Under the pieces are notes generated by a model. That model was not told the origin of the DNA. It saw only the letters and a program-made list of their open reading frames with translations, and made no database searches. This document shows positions 1-7,373 of a stretch of 64,000 nt of DNA, one piece after another (positions within the stretch are counted from its first letter, which is position 1; the number at the start of each line of letters is the position of its first letter). The position numbers and the translations under genes were made by a program. The stretch comes from Flavobacteriales bacterium (lineage in GTDB: Bacteria; Bacteroidota; Bacteroidia; Flavobacteriales_F; PHOS-HE28). The stretch covers positions 1,426,001-1,490,000 of the forward strand of contig CP064979.1 of the NCBI GenBank assembly GCA_016699575.1, read 5' to 3'.

Positions 1-422
1 ACAACGATGAGCACGACACGCACGACCCGACGGCGCACGAGAGCTTCCATCTGCTGAAGGCCAGCGCGGACGGCGTTTACCTGCACCACGAAGGCGAGGA
101 GATCCGTGGCGAAGCCGCTATGGCGCTCTGGAAGAAGCAGATCAATTATGTGGCCGGCGCACCGTTCCCTTGGAGCAGCACGGGCATGGTGAACAACGAG
201 TACGGCCCGGCCCAGTACGGCAACTTCTTCTACTTCATCACCGGCTTCCACGGGTTCCACGTGTTCAGCGGTGTCATCATCAACATCATCGTCCTCATCA
301 TGGTGCTGCGCGGGGTGTTCCATCGCCGCGGCCACTACGAAACCGTGGAGAAAGCCGGTCTGTACTGGCACTTCGTTGATCTGGTGTGGGTGTTCGTGTT
401 CACCTTCTTCTACCTCGTTTGA
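1..422 (+). CDS. Cytochrome c oxidase subunit III, C-terminal part (5' end outside window)
   Basis: The reading frame is open from base 3 and ends in TGA at 420-422, so the gene enters from upstream of the window. The visible 139 residues contain the glycine/histidine-rich segment YFITGFHGFHVFSG and end in WHFVDLVWVFVFTFFYLV, both typical of the last helices of haem-copper oxidase subunit III. A hydrophilic, Asp/His-rich stretch precedes them. Subunit III is an inner-membrane polytopic protein that stabilises the oxidase. The next genes (subunit IV, SCO1, DUF420) are the usual downstream neighbours in Bacteroidota oxidase operons. An internal ATG at 120 is not the start, because the frame continues upstream with plausible coding sequence. 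Confidence 0.93.
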   Translation, partial: NDEHDTHDPTAHESFHLLKASADGVYLHHEGEEIRGEAAMALWKKQINYVAGAPFPWSSTGMVNNEYGPAQYGNFFYFITGFHGFHVFSGVIINIIVLIMVLRGVFHRRGHYETVEKAGLYWHFVDLVWVFVFTFFYLV

Positions 423-443
423 TCCAACGCAAAAGGCACTGAC

Positions 444-812
444 ATGGAGCGCGACGACATCATCGAGTACAGCCTCGATGCACACCACAGCGAGGAGCAA
501 GGCAAGAAGATCCGCAAGAAGATCTGGATGGTGACGCTGATCATGGCGGTGATAACCGCCGTGGAGGTGTACTTGGGCGCAGCTTGGCGCGGCCTCTTCC
601 CGGAATCCTGGTCGGTCATCAAAGCGCTCTTCATCGTGCTTACGCTGGTGAAAGCCACCTACATCGTGATGACCTTCATGCACTTGGGCGATGAGCGCCG
701 CAACGTGCGCGCTATGATCCTGTTGCCGTACGCCTTGTTCGTGTTCTATCTCATCTGGATCGCGCTCACCGAGAGCAACTACATCGAGCGCGCCCTGCAG
801 TGGTTCCTCTGA
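444..812 (+). CDS. Cytochrome c oxidase subunit IV (prokaryotic type)
   Basis: This 122-residue protein has a charged N-terminus rich in His/Glu/Lys and three hydrophobic segments (about residues 28-48, 57-78 and 88-108), as expected for the small bacterial subunit IV/CtaF-like family. The segment VKATYIVMTFMHLGDE between helices 2 and 3 is typical. It starts 21 bases after subunit III and is followed 7 bases later by the SCO1 gene, so it is co-transcribed. The role is accessory, in assembly or stability of the aa3/caa3-type oxidase in the inner membrane. Confidence 0.9.
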   Translation: MERDDIIEYSLDAHHSEEQGKKIRKKIWMVTLIMAVITAVEVYLGAAWRGLFPESWSVIKALFIVLTLVKATYIVMTFMHLGDERRNVRAMILLPYALFVFYLIWIALTESNYIERALQWFL

Positions 813-819
813 ACGTACG

Positions 820-1509
820 ATGAAGCCCTCCTCCCCCTTGCGCAAATGGTTGCTGCTGGGAGGCATCTTCATTACGCTGCCCATCATTTATATCGTGCTG
901 GGCAAGGGTGAAAGCAAGTTCACCACGTTGCCCATCATCGGCCCACGCGAGGCACAGCTGAACGGCGACACGCTCTACCACACCGTGCCCGCCTTCTCCT
1001 TCACCGGCATTGATGGTAAGCCGGTCACCGAGAAGACACTCGCGGGGAAGATCCTCATCGTCGATTTCTTCTTCAGCCGCTGCGGCACCATCTGTCCGCG
1101 CATGAGCGCGCACATGCGCGAACTGCTGCACATGCAACTGAAGACCGATGACGGCTACGGCGACATCGTGTTCCTGAGCCACACCGTGGACCCGGAATAC
1201 GATACCCCTGAAGTGCTGGCGGCCTATGCCAAGGAGTACAGCGCAGATACGGCCCGCTGGAAGTTCGTGACGGGCGACAAAACCGCCATCTACACGCAAG
1301 GCGCCGACGGATACTTCCTGGCGGCTCGCGAAGACGTGCTGGCCGAGGGCGGCTTCCTGCACAGCGAGAACTTCGTGCTGCTGGACAAGCAACGGCGGAT
1401 CCGCGGGATCTACGACGGCACGAACCCCGCCAAGATGAAAGAGCTGGTGGTGGACGCCAAGATGCTACTGGGAGAAGAACGCCGCCGCGAACGGGAGGCC
1501 GGACAGTGA
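820..1509 (+). CDS. SCO1/SenC family copper chaperone for cytochrome oxidase
   Basis: The 229-residue protein has an N-terminal membrane anchor (about residues 8-28) and a thioredoxin-like domain. The copper-binding CxxxC motif is visible as CGTIC in FFSRCGTICPRM, followed by SHTVDPEYDTPE and by the distal His in FLHSENFVLL. These are the three copper ligands of the SCO family, which delivers copper to the CuA site of oxidase subunit II on the periplasmic side. Its position straight after subunits III and IV fits this role. The C-terminal tail is Arg/Glu-rich. Confidence 0.93.
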   Translation: MKPSSPLRKWLLLGGIFITLPIIYIVLGKGESKFTTLPIIGPREAQLNGDTLYHTVPAFSFTGIDGKPVTEKTLAGKILIVDFFFSRCGTICPRMSAHMRELLHMQLKTDDGYGDIVFLSHTVDPEYDTPEVLAAYAKEYSADTARWKFVTGDKTAIYTQGADGYFLAAREDVLAEGGFLHSENFVLLDKQRRIRGIYDGTNPAKMKELVVDAKMLLGEERRREREAGQ

Positions 1510-1513
1510 ACAC

Positions 1514-2029
1514 ATGGAACAAGCGCGCAACAACAACTGGCTTGTGTGGGCTGTGAGCGCCGTGCTGCTCGGCGTGGTGGCCTTCCTCTACTTGGGCCCC
1601 GACCTGTTCTCGCTCGGTATCGCACGCGGCACATTGCCTGCGATCAACGGCGTGGTGAACGCTATCACCACCGTGATCCTCATCGTGGCATGGCGCGCCA
1701 TCAGGCGCAAGCAGGTGCCGCTGCACAAGAAGTTGATGCTGACAGCCGTGGCCCTGAGCGCATTGTTCCTGGTGCTGTACGTGATCCAGCACAGCAGCTT
1801 CGAGAGCGCGCAGTACGGCGGTCCGGTGCGCGGCATCTACCTCTTCATCCTGCTCACGCACATCGTGCTTGCGGCCGTCATTACGCCGCTGGTGCTCATC
1901 ACCCTCAACCGGGCCCTGCAACAACGCTTCGACAAGCACCGTCGCATTGCGAAAGTCACGCTGCCGCTGTGGCTCTATGTCACCATCACGGGGGTGGTAG
2001 TGTACCTGATGATGGCACCGTACTACTGA
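1514..2029 (+). CDS. DUF420 family membrane protein of the oxidase operon
   Basis: The 171-residue protein is almost entirely hydrophobic, with about five transmembrane segments. The spaced histidines (VPLHKKLML, YVIQHSSFES, LLTHIVLAAV, FDKHRRIAK) match the DUF420/CtaM-like family. CtaM is required for maturation of haem-copper oxidases in Firmicutes; the same role here is inference. The gene begins 4 bases after the SCO1 stop, so translation is probably coupled. Each histidine lies near the edge of a helix, which suggests haem or metal handling. Confidence 0.85.
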   Translation: MEQARNNNWLVWAVSAVLLGVVAFLYLGPDLFSLGIARGTLPAINGVVNAITTVILIVAWRAIRRKQVPLHKKLMLTAVALSALFLVLYVIQHSSFESAQYGGPVRGIYLFILLTHIVLAAVITPLVLITLNRALQQRFDKHRRIAKVTLPLWLYVTITGVVVYLMMAPYY

Positions 2030-2032
2030 GCC

Positions 2033-2040
2033 TACCTTCG
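2033..2040 (+). promoter_or_regulatory. Possible -7 element (TACCTTCG) before the small oxidase-operon gene
   Basis: TACCTTCG matches the recurring TAnnTT(T/C)G pattern of this window and ends 4 bases before the GTG start at 2045. If used, the transcript would start at or near the start codon. The gene can also be read through from the upstream operon, so this may be a secondary promoter. Confidence 0.3.
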
Positions 2041-2044
2041 CCGT

Positions 2045-2263
2045 GTGAAACGCCTCGCCACACTGCTCATGCTGCTGCCGCTCGCTACCGGGCTGCTCGC
2101 GCAGGGCTGTGCCATGTGCAAGGCCGTGGCCGGGCAGGAAGAGGAAAGCAGCATCAACAGCGGCATCCTCTGGCTGATCCCCATCCCGTACATCCTGCTC
2201 TTCCTGCTCTTCCGCAAGCAGCTGAAGGGCTTCTGGCAGGAATTGTCGGGCTCCAAGGCCTGA
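2045..2263 (+). CDS. Small Cys-containing membrane protein at the end of the oxidase operon
   Basis: This 72-residue product starts with GTG. It has a cleavable-looking N-terminal segment (MLLPLATGLLAQ), then CAMCK, a short polar loop with EEESS, and one transmembrane helix (IPIPYILLFLLF) ending in a basic, Trp-containing tail. I do not recognise a named family. Similar short CxxC proteins follow DUF420 in Bacteroidota oxidase loci, so a link to oxidase assembly or copper handling is plausible but inferred. It is the last gene of the operon; a hairpin follows at 2272. Confidence 0.75.
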   Translation: MKRLATLLMLLPLATGLLAQGCAMCKAVAGQEEESSINSGILWLIPIPYILLFLLFRKQLKGFWQELSGSKA

Positions 2264-2271
2264 AAAAAGGA

Positions 2272-2293
2272 AAGGCCGCCCGAAGGCGGCCTT
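2272..2293 (-). terminator. Rho-independent terminator between convergent genes
   Basis: A perfect 9-bp stem (AAGGCCGCC / GGCGGCCTT) with a CGAA loop lies between the convergent oxidase operon and the DUF5679 gene. On the minus strand it is followed by CCTTTTTTC, so it is best read as the terminator of the minus-strand gene. On the plus strand the tail is only CTCCATT, which is weak, though the hairpin may work both ways. Confidence 0.75.
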
Positions 2294-2313
2294 CTCCATT
2301 GCGGCTACCGGCC

Positions 2314-2472
2314 TTACTTCTTGGCGGTGCCCAGGATCTTGAACATGCCCGTGCCACAAGTGACGCACGTGCCTTTCATGGCCTTGCGGCCGTTCGCCAT
2401 GGTATTCTCCTTGGCGTCCTTCATTTCGCGCTTCGCTTTGCACTTCACGCAGTAACCTTCTACGGCTGGCAT
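2314..2472 (-). CDS. DUF5679 zinc-ribbon protein
   Basis: The 52-residue protein starts at the ATG at 2472, because YCVKCKAKREM begins only six residues later; the longer upstream frame adds sequence unlike the family. Two CxxC pairs (CVKC and CVTC) about 30 residues apart flank a basic segment ending in GRKAMKGT, and the protein closes with GTGMFKILG. This is the DUF5679 pattern, a small one-domain zinc ribbon of unknown function. It has its own promoter-like element at 2498-2505 and a terminator at 2272-2293. Confidence 0.85.
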   Translation of the reverse strand: MPAVEGYCVKCKAKREMKDAKENTMANGRKAMKGTCVTCGTGMFKILGTAKK

Positions 2473-2497
2473 GGGTAGTTCGGGTTTTAGTGTGGTG

Positions 2498-2505
2498 CCA
2501 ATGTA
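2498..2505 (-). promoter_or_regulatory. -7 promoter element for the DUF5679 gene
   Basis: On the minus strand this reads TACATTGG, 25 bases before the ATG at 2472. It is a variant of the TAnnTTTG Bacteroidota element. Confidence 0.4.
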
Positions 2506-2575
2506 GGATCCACTCCAAACCTCGCCCCGCATAACACATAGGAGTTGTCAACAGGTGTGCACCACGCAACGACGC

Positions 2576-2583
2576 TAGTTTGG
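2576..2583 (+). promoter_or_regulatory. -7 promoter element for the T9SS gene at 2603
   Basis: TAGTTTGG lies 19 bases before the ATG at 2603 and fits the Bacteroidota TAnnTTTG consensus. A clear -33 TTG at normal spacing is not seen. Confidence 0.5.
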
Positions 2584-2602
2584 CCCCGGAAACCGATCAG
2601 CC

Positions 2603-3631
2603 ATGCACACAACACGACTTCTTGCCGCTCCGCTCCTTCTAGCTGCGGCCACGAGCTCTGCACAGGTCCTCCTCGACAGCATCCCCTATCCCGGCCAGGG
2701 CACAGGGGTTTGGGGCATCCATGTCACCGCCGACACCATCTTCCTCGGCAGCGACTTCACCGGCAATATCCGCTTCAGCGATCACAGTGGCACGATCCTT
2801 AGCGAGCAGGCAACAGGCCTCGACTTCAACCACGGCTTCGTGCGCCGACCGGGCTCCTACCTCATCGCGGAGGACTACACCACCAACGGCGCCCACCTGT
2901 ACGAGGTGTCCAACGCCGGTGCGCTGCTCAATACATGGACGTTCCCCGATGTGATCGGCGGTCCTTCGTCGGGCATCGGCGACCTGGAGGCCGATGGCAA
3001 CGCGATCTGGTACACCATGTACTATCCCGACTTCAACACCTATCCGTTCGCCTACGCATACAAGTGGGTGCCCGGCGATCCAGCACCAGTTGATACCGTG
3101 CCGCTCTGGGGCGAACAGCCCTACGGCATCGCGCTGAAGGGCGACACTCTGTTCTACGTTACCGACAACCTGAACGGCGACCAGGAGCGCATCTACGCCT
3201 ACCAACTTGGCACTGACCAGGACCTGGGCTGGGTGGGCCTTCCGGACACACCCTTCGACAACGACCAACGTCCGCAGGGCATGCACTACAATGGCGACTA
3301 CCTCTACTTGGTGGCCAACCGCCAGGGCAACAATGTGAATGCCTACCAGACCGTGTTCATCTACGATTTCGACACGTCCGTGGGCTTCGCCGATGCGCAA
3401 CCGGTAGCGGAACTGAGCGTTGGCCCGAACCCGGCGAGCGAGTTCCTCACGGTCCGATCAACGGTGATCGGGACCTACACGATCGTGGATGCACAAGGCC
3501 GCACCGCTGACACCGGACAACTGAACGGCCGCACGTTGGTGGATGTACGCAACCTGGCACCGGGCTGCTATGTGATCCGCACGGAGAACGGGAACCGCGG
3601 CGCCGTGCAGAAGTTCGTGGTGCAGCGCTGA
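2603..3631 (+). CDS. Secreted beta-propeller-like protein with T9SS sorting domain
   Basis: The 342 residues begin with a signal peptide (RLLAAPLLLAAATSSAQ, cut near residue 21). A central region of about 230 residues has repeating short motifs such as GIHVTADTIFLGSDF and GIALKGDTLFYVTD, suggesting a propeller. The last 75 residues begin ELSVGPNPASEFLTV and end in a short basic tail, the Por secretion (type A T9SS) sorting domain. The protein should be exported by Sec, cross the outer membrane through T9SS and be attached to the surface. The substrate is unknown. It converges tail to tail on the gene ending at 3632 with no spacer. Confidence 0.85.
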   Translation: MHTTRLLAAPLLLAAATSSAQVLLDSIPYPGQGTGVWGIHVTADTIFLGSDFTGNIRFSDHSGTILSEQATGLDFNHGFVRRPGSYLIAEDYTTNGAHLYEVSNAGALLNTWTFPDVIGGPSSGIGDLEADGNAIWYTMYYPDFNTYPFAYAYKWVPGDPAPVDTVPLWGEQPYGIALKGDTLFYVTDNLNGDQERIYAYQLGTDQDLGWVGLPDTPFDNDQRPQGMHYNGDYLYLVANRQGNNVNAYQTVFIYDFDTSVGFADAQPVAELSVGPNPASEFLTVRSTVIGTYTIVDAQGRTADTGQLNGRTLVDVRNLAPGCYVIRTENGNRGAVQKFVVQR

Positions 3632-4834
3632 TCAGCCGGAAGTTCGCCTTCTGCGCCACCAGCGCAGAAGCCAAGGCGACCATAGGAGCGCGGCCAGCAA
3701 AAGGCTCAGTGCGTGGAACCGTCCGTAGCCGGGCGGTGGACTTTCCAATGCGGCGCTCGGGATCGAACGCCCCCAAGCGATGAACAGATCGGCGATGGGC
3801 AGCGCGCCGAAGATGTAACGCTGGCCATTGAAGCATGTGGCAAGGCCGAAACCGTGCACCGTGCGCGTGCATTCGGTGGCGTGGAAGACATCGCCGTTGC
3901 GCTTGCACGCCGGCGCCCCCACGATCGTTGAAGCAGGACCGAAGCCCAGGATCAGCGGTCCACTGTCGATGTCGCCGGGGGAAGCATCGCCGATGGGATG
4001 CTCGCGTGCTGCTGGGACGCCAAAACGCTCCATGACGAAGAGCGACTTCCACCGATCGAACTGTTCCGCTGCCAAAGTGCTGTCGATATCCGGCAGGAAC
4101 ACGTTCATCAGGGCAAGCGAACTGCCGCGCCCGGATTGGTGGAATTCATCGCGCACCAAAGACCACTTGTGCGGGATCATGTTCCTGCCGTCGCGACGGG
4201 TTCGCACGAGCTGCACCCAACGATCGATGACGGCACTGTGATCGGCACCGCGCAGGCGTTCATGGAGCCGCAGTGAGTGCAGCGCGACCACGCCATCGGC
4301 CGGCCAGGCTTGCCCGGTGTAGCTCTCCGGGTAGGGGGAAGCTGACCCGGCGAAAGCAGCAGCGATGGTGGCACTCTCGCGATCGAACGCGACGGCCACC
4401 GCTGTATCACTCGGATCAAGTGCCACCAGCGCAGCGAGCACCTGGTTGCGCCAACCCGCATAGAAGGCACCCAAAGGCAACGGTGTGCTGATGGGGAACT
4501 GGCGCTGCGAATGAGCACTGTTCAATTCATCATAAGCCCAACGCGCCTCCCGCAAGGCATGCAAGCGCAAAGTGTCATCCGCTGCCCTGCGCTCAGCAAG
4601 GCCGCACCAGCTGAGGGCATACAACGCTTGCGCGAAAACGCGGCCCTCGGGGAAGAGCTTCTGCATGTCGTTCGGCAGGCCCGCGTGCATGCGTGGCTCC
4701 AAATAGGTGAGCTGGGCCTGAAGTGCTTCGACTTCCGCGGTGGAGCCGACGGCCGGCGTGCGGTGGATGGCGAAATTGATCCAAAGCAGAGCAATGGAAA
4801 GGAGAGCGACCAGTAGTAGAGCGATCGAGCGCAT
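3632..4834 (-). CDS. Unknown membrane-anchored protein (400 aa)
   Basis: The start is set at the ATG at 4834 because it overlaps the upstream stop (TGATG) and is followed at once by a transmembrane segment (SIALLLVALLSIALLWI). A soluble region of about 340 residues carries helix-rich motifs with aromatic and acidic residues (e.g. YPESYTGQAWPADGV, NMIPHKWSLVRDEFHQSGRG) reminiscent of alpha/alpha-toroid enzymes, but I do not recognise a family. A second hydrophobic segment (ALSLLLAALLWSPWLLRWW) sits at the extreme C-terminus before an Arg-rich end. The gene is translationally coupled to the upstream gene, so both probably act together. Confidence 0.75.
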   Translation of the reverse strand: MRSIALLLVALLSIALLWINFAIHRTPAVGSTAEVEALQAQLTYLEPRMHAGLPNDMQKLFPEGRVFAQALYALSWCGLAERRAADDTLRLHALREARWAYDELNSAHSQRQFPISTPLPLGAFYAGWRNQVLAALVALDPSDTAVAVAFDRESATIAAAFAGSASPYPESYTGQAWPADGVVALHSLRLHERLRGADHSAVIDRWVQLVRTRRDGRNMIPHKWSLVRDEFHQSGRGSSLALMNVFLPDIDSTLAAEQFDRWKSLFVMERFGVPAAREHPIGDASPGDIDSGPLILGFGPASTIVGAPACKRNGDVFHATECTRTVHGFGLATCFNGQRYIFGALPIADLFIAWGRSIPSAALESPPPGYGRFHALSLLLAALLWSPWLLRWWRRRRTSG

Positions 4835-5373
4835 CAGAACCACTGGTAGAATCTCGCAAGCACGCCGGTGCCGATCAGTGTCATGAACCAACCGAACAGC
4901 ACAAAGACCAGTGCGGCTGTCAATGACCACCGCCATGGGCCCTCCGGCCATGGGAACAAGAGCAGCAAGGCGCAAATGAAAACGATGTACGGATAGGGCC
5001 GATGGTCAGGTAAATTGCTGTCAACCACTTGCCAATCATGGACCCGTGAGTGCTTCTTCCTGAACCGCAGCGGCTCGTTGAGCATCGCAGTCCGTTGCAG
5101 CTCGATCGTGTCCCCGACAGCAATCCAGTCGTTCACCGTGGCTGCCTGCAAAGCACTACCGTCCGATAGGCTCAGGACATGGGCATTCACGATCTCACTG
5201 CGGGTATGCCACCGCTTCCCCCCCGACCGTTCGTAGGAAAGGTCCAAGGCTTGGATGGATAGAGCTTCGGTATTCGGCACGAGTAAGTGATCCGTGACAA
5301 TAATGCCACAACCAATGACGAGCAACAAATACAGCCACCAAGTCTTACGGCGTGCCATCAACGGGAACTTCAT
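4834..5373 (-). CDS. Unknown membrane protein with extracytoplasmic loop (179 aa)
   Basis: The start is taken at the ATG at 5373 (MKFPLMARRK); an in-frame ATG at 5358 is equally possible. One transmembrane segment near residues 12-30, a loop of about 100 residues rich in polar and basic residues, and two C-terminal hydrophobic segments (YIVFICALLLLFPW and LTAALVFVLFGWFMTLIG) are visible. No family is recognised. Its stop overlaps the start of the next gene by one base, pointing to a two-gene operon. Confidence 0.7.
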   Translation of the reverse strand: MKFPLMARRKTWWLYLLLVIGCGIIVTDHLLVPNTEALSIQALDLSYERSGGKRWHTRSEIVNAHVLSLSDGSALQAATVNDWIAVGDTIELQRTAMLNEPLRFRKKHSRVHDWQVVDSNLPDHRPYPYIVFICALLLLFPWPEGPWRWSLTAALVFVLFGWFMTLIGTGVLARFYQWF

Positions 5374-5491
5374 CGAGCCGCTAACATCCGGAAATGCAAG
5401 GCACGCGACGCGCTCATCCGTTCCTTGCCGGGACCGGACCTGGGCAATATCAAACACATCCGGCCACCGTCGGTCGTCACCCGTGCCGACC

Positions 5492-6040
5492 TCAAGACTG
5501 CTGCTCCGTCCCGATCTGTGCTTGGTACTTCTTGCGTGCTTCGATGTGTGCGCTCCAGAAACCCGGAGCCGTGCTCCCGTTCAGGTGAGCAACAAGAATA
5601 TCCAAGTGCGTATGCCAACCACCGGACACCCCCAAGAGATCGTTCTTGCTGGGCAGCCGCTCGTGAGTGAGCACTAAGAGGATGTCGTTGCCCTGTTCGT
5701 TCAGTTCAATGATCACTTCGGAGAGGCGCGCTGGATCGGCGCCCCAGGTGAAGCCAAGCAAACGGGGCGGATCGCACCGCGTGACCGTTGCGTCCATGCT
5801 GTGGCCGTTCTCGTAGCGCTTGAACTCTTCTGGCACGGGTTCCTGCTGCGCATCGAGGTTGCTGTGAAGCCAAGTGAGACGTGCTGCACCGCCTACTCGC
5901 GGCTCCAGCGGGCCGCTGGCGAGCCACTTGGCGCGCTTCTCCGGCTCGATGAGGTAGGACCACACGCGTTCGATGGGACCTGGAAGAATGCGTTCGAAGC
6001 GGACGGTGTCCGTTGAGGTGTATGTGCCGAGGTTGCTCAT
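5492..6040 (-). CDS. SRPBCC (AHSA1-type) domain protein
   Basis: The start at 6040 (MSNLGTYTSTDTVRFERI) is chosen because the SRPBCC core begins at once: RILPGPIERVWSYLIEPEKRAKWLASG, then GFTWGADPARLSEVIIELNEQG, and an L-rich C-terminal helix with GWHTHLDILVAHLNG. This is the START/Bet v1-like fold of the Aha1/CalC group, which binds small hydrophobic ligands. The 182-residue length is normal for the family. It is the last gene of an SRPBCC-ArsR-SRPBCC operon; such ArsR-linked SRPBCC proteins are common but their ligand is not known. Confidence 0.88.
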   Translation of the reverse strand: MSNLGTYTSTDTVRFERILPGPIERVWSYLIEPEKRAKWLASGPLEPRVGGAARLTWLHSNLDAQQEPVPEEFKRYENGHSMDATVTRCDPPRLLGFTWGADPARLSEVIIELNEQGNDILLVLTHERLPSKNDLLGVSGGWHTHLDILVAHLNGSTAPGFWSAHIEARKKYQAQIGTEQQS

Positions 6041-6057
6041 GATGCGTTGTGTTGTGT

Positions 6058-6393
6058 TCAGCGTTGGTTGTTGTCTTCTTCCCGGAGCAGCTTCTCCAAG
6101 GTGTCGAGACGGGAGGACCAGAAGGTGCGCGTGCTCTCGATCCATTGGGCAGCCGCGTCCAAGGGCTCCGGGCGATAGCTGAGGTAGTGGTCGCGGCCCT
6201 CTTTCCGGCGCTGCACCAGCTTGGCGCGTTCAAGCACAAGGATGTGCTTGCTGACGGCGTTCAACGACATGCTGAACGGCTTGGCGACTTCCGTGACGCG
6301 TGCCTCGCCCGCGGAAAGGCGTTGCAGGATGGCACGTCGCGTGGGATCCGCCAGTGCCAGCAGCGTGCGGTCAAGCGTTCGTGGGGTGGACAT
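6058..6393 (-). CDS. ArsR-family transcriptional regulator of the SRPBCC operon
   Basis: The 111-residue protein begins at the ATG at 6393, giving MSTPRTLDRTLLALADPTRR. The winged-helix features are clear: ALADPTRRAILQRL (helix 1-2), EVAKPFSMSLNAVSKHILVLE (recognition helix) and KLVQRRKEGRDHYLSYRP (wing). No Cys metal site is present, so it belongs to the non-metal ArsR branch that is typically paired with SRPBCC genes. Its start overlaps the end of the upstream SRPBCC gene by 23 bases. A perfect inverted repeat at 6875-6894 at the head of the operon is the probable operator. Confidence 0.92.
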   Translation of the reverse strand: MSTPRTLDRTLLALADPTRRAILQRLSAGEARVTEVAKPFSMSLNAVSKHILVLERAKLVQRRKEGRDHYLSYRPEPLDAAAQWIESTRTFWSSRLDTLEKLLREEDNNQR

Positions 6394-6862
6394 GGCCGAT
6401 GGTATCCATATGTGAGCGTTGCGTGGTGTCCGGCAGGCCCATGCCCTCCGTGATGAACTGGAGGAGGCTGGTGCCGATGAAGTAGTCCCAGCCCTTCTCG
6501 CATTGCTCGAAGCATTCGACCTGAGGTGTGAGGCCGATGTGGGTGAAGGTGAGATCCGAGCCTTTCGGAGTGGCCACGATGTCGAAGACGATGGTGGTGC
6601 CCTTCCATTCTTCCACGTCCTTGAGCCAAGGCAAGTGGCTCTCGGTAACCACCCATGCGATGCGCTTGGCAGGCTCTGCTTCGGTGATGTGCTGTTTGGT
6701 GAGATGGACATCACCGAACTGGACGGTGAACTCGTCCCCTACCGCGCGGGTGCCGCCATCCACGTTGATGGTCCACCAAGCGGCGACGTTGCCAATGGCG
6801 TCGAAGACCTCTTGAGGCGTGCGGCCCAGCGAGAGCGTGCGGGTGTAGTTGCGGGGAGTCAT
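6371..6862 (-). CDS. SRPBCC domain protein, first gene of the ArsR operon
   Basis: The start is placed at the ATG at 6862 (MTPRNYTRTLSLGRTPQEVF). The frame is open further upstream, but the longer version would run through the operator. Family features are TPQEVFDAIGNVAAWW near the N-terminus, VGDEFTVQFGDVHLTKQHI in the middle and FEQCEKGWDYFIGTSLLQFI as the C-terminal helix. At 163 residues it is a full single domain. It overlaps the ArsR gene by 23 bases, so the two are translated together. The ligand is unknown. Confidence 0.87.
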   Translation of the reverse strand: MTPRNYTRTLSLGRTPQEVFDAIGNVAAWWTINVDGGTRAVGDEFTVQFGDVHLTKQHITEAEPAKRIAWVVTESHLPWLKDVEEWKGTTIVFDIVATPKGSDLTFTHIGLTPQVECFEQCEKGWDYFIGTSLLQFITEGMGLPDTTQRSHMDTIGHVHPTNA

Positions 6863-6867
6863 GGGGG

Positions 6868-6875
6868 CAAATTTA
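6868..6875 (-). promoter_or_regulatory. -7 promoter element of the SRPBCC-ArsR operon
   Basis: On the minus strand this is TAAATTTG, an exact TAnnTTTG match 5 bases before the ATG at 6862, so the leader would be very short. It abuts the inverted repeat, so a regulator bound there would block the promoter. Confidence 0.6.
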
Positions 6876-6894
6876 TTCAACCTTTTGGTTGAAT
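6875..6894. promoter_or_regulatory. Perfect palindromic operator for the ArsR regulator
   Basis: ATTCAACC-TTTT-GGTTGAAT has 8-bp perfect arms and a 4-bp spacer, which suits a dimeric winged-helix repressor. It sits immediately upstream of the -7 element and in front of the operon that encodes the ArsR protein. Autoregulation is inferred from position and symmetry. Confidence 0.75.
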
Positions 6895-6955
6895 GTTTGA
6901 TCAAGGAGCGACAGTGCTAAAAAAAGCGCTGGTCCCCCGCGGCTCGGCCACGGCA

Positions 6956-6963
6956 TATCTTCC
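6956..6963 (+). promoter_or_regulatory. -7 promoter element for the DUF2007-like gene
   Basis: TATCTTCC ends 12 bases before the ATG at 6976; it is a TAnnTTCG variant with one mismatch. Confidence 0.35.
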
Positions 6964-6975
6964 GGCTCAGGTCGA

Positions 6976-7215
6976 ATGAGCTCCTGGATCACGATAGCCA
7001 CCTTCAGGAATGCGCAGGACTGCGTCGTCCTCAAGGCCAAGCTGGAGAGCACCGGAATACCGGTCCATATCCTCGACGAGCACGCGTCCCTCTATATCCG
7101 CCGTGCAACCGCAAAGCTGCAAGTGCGCACACCGGATGTGCGCCGAGCGTGCGCCATGCTGGGCGTGCCCGTGCCGATCAGCAAGCCAGAGGATGCGCTA
7201 TCGACCCTTGGTTGA
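6976..7215 (+). CDS. DUF2007-like putative signal-transducing protein
   Basis: The 79-residue protein opens with WITIATFRNAQDCVVLKAKLESTGIPVHILDEHAS and continues with LQVRTPDVRRACAMLG. This is the layout of the small DUF2007 ferredoxin-like domain: a strand, a helix with the 'A...LK..LES.GIP' pattern, then a 'V...D...A...L' helix. The biochemical role of the family is not established. A related domain begins the protein at 61345. The stop overlaps a possible TTG start of a tiny membrane protein. Confidence 0.78.
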   Translation: MSSWITIATFRNAQDCVVLKAKLESTGIPVHILDEHASLYIRRATAKLQVRTPDVRRACAMLGVPVPISKPEDALSTLG

Positions 7216-7343
7216 TCTTCCACAGGTTCTTCCGGGGAATACCCAAAACGAAGCCTGAGAAACCCCGAAGGCGGGTGAGGCCGAGAACGCTGGCGTTTAT
7301 CCTGTTGGGCGTGGCGGTTGTGCTGTGGGTGGTCCTGGGGTGA
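7212..7343 (+). CDS. Possible small membrane protein coupled to the DUF2007-like gene (TTG start)
   Basis: A 43-residue frame can start at the TTG at 7212, overlapping the previous TGA (TTGA). It encodes a basic segment (PKTKPEKPRRRVRPRT) followed by one clean transmembrane helix, LAFILLGVAVVLWVVLG, ending at the stop. The positive-inside layout and coupling favour a real gene; the rare start codon and small size keep confidence low. A longer in-frame version would start at an ATG at 7149 inside the previous gene. Confidence 0.45.
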   Translation: MIFHRFFRGIPKTKPEKPRRRVRPRTLAFILLGVAVVLWVVLG

Positions 7344-7373
7344 GCGTCCAAGACATACCCTGTCGCTCGCCCC

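Noticed and set aside
1073..2569. Minus-strand frame of 498 codons over the oxidase operon
   Set aside because: The plus strand carries SCO1, DUF420 and a small membrane protein with clear motifs; the antisense frame is His/Arg/Gln-rich filler.
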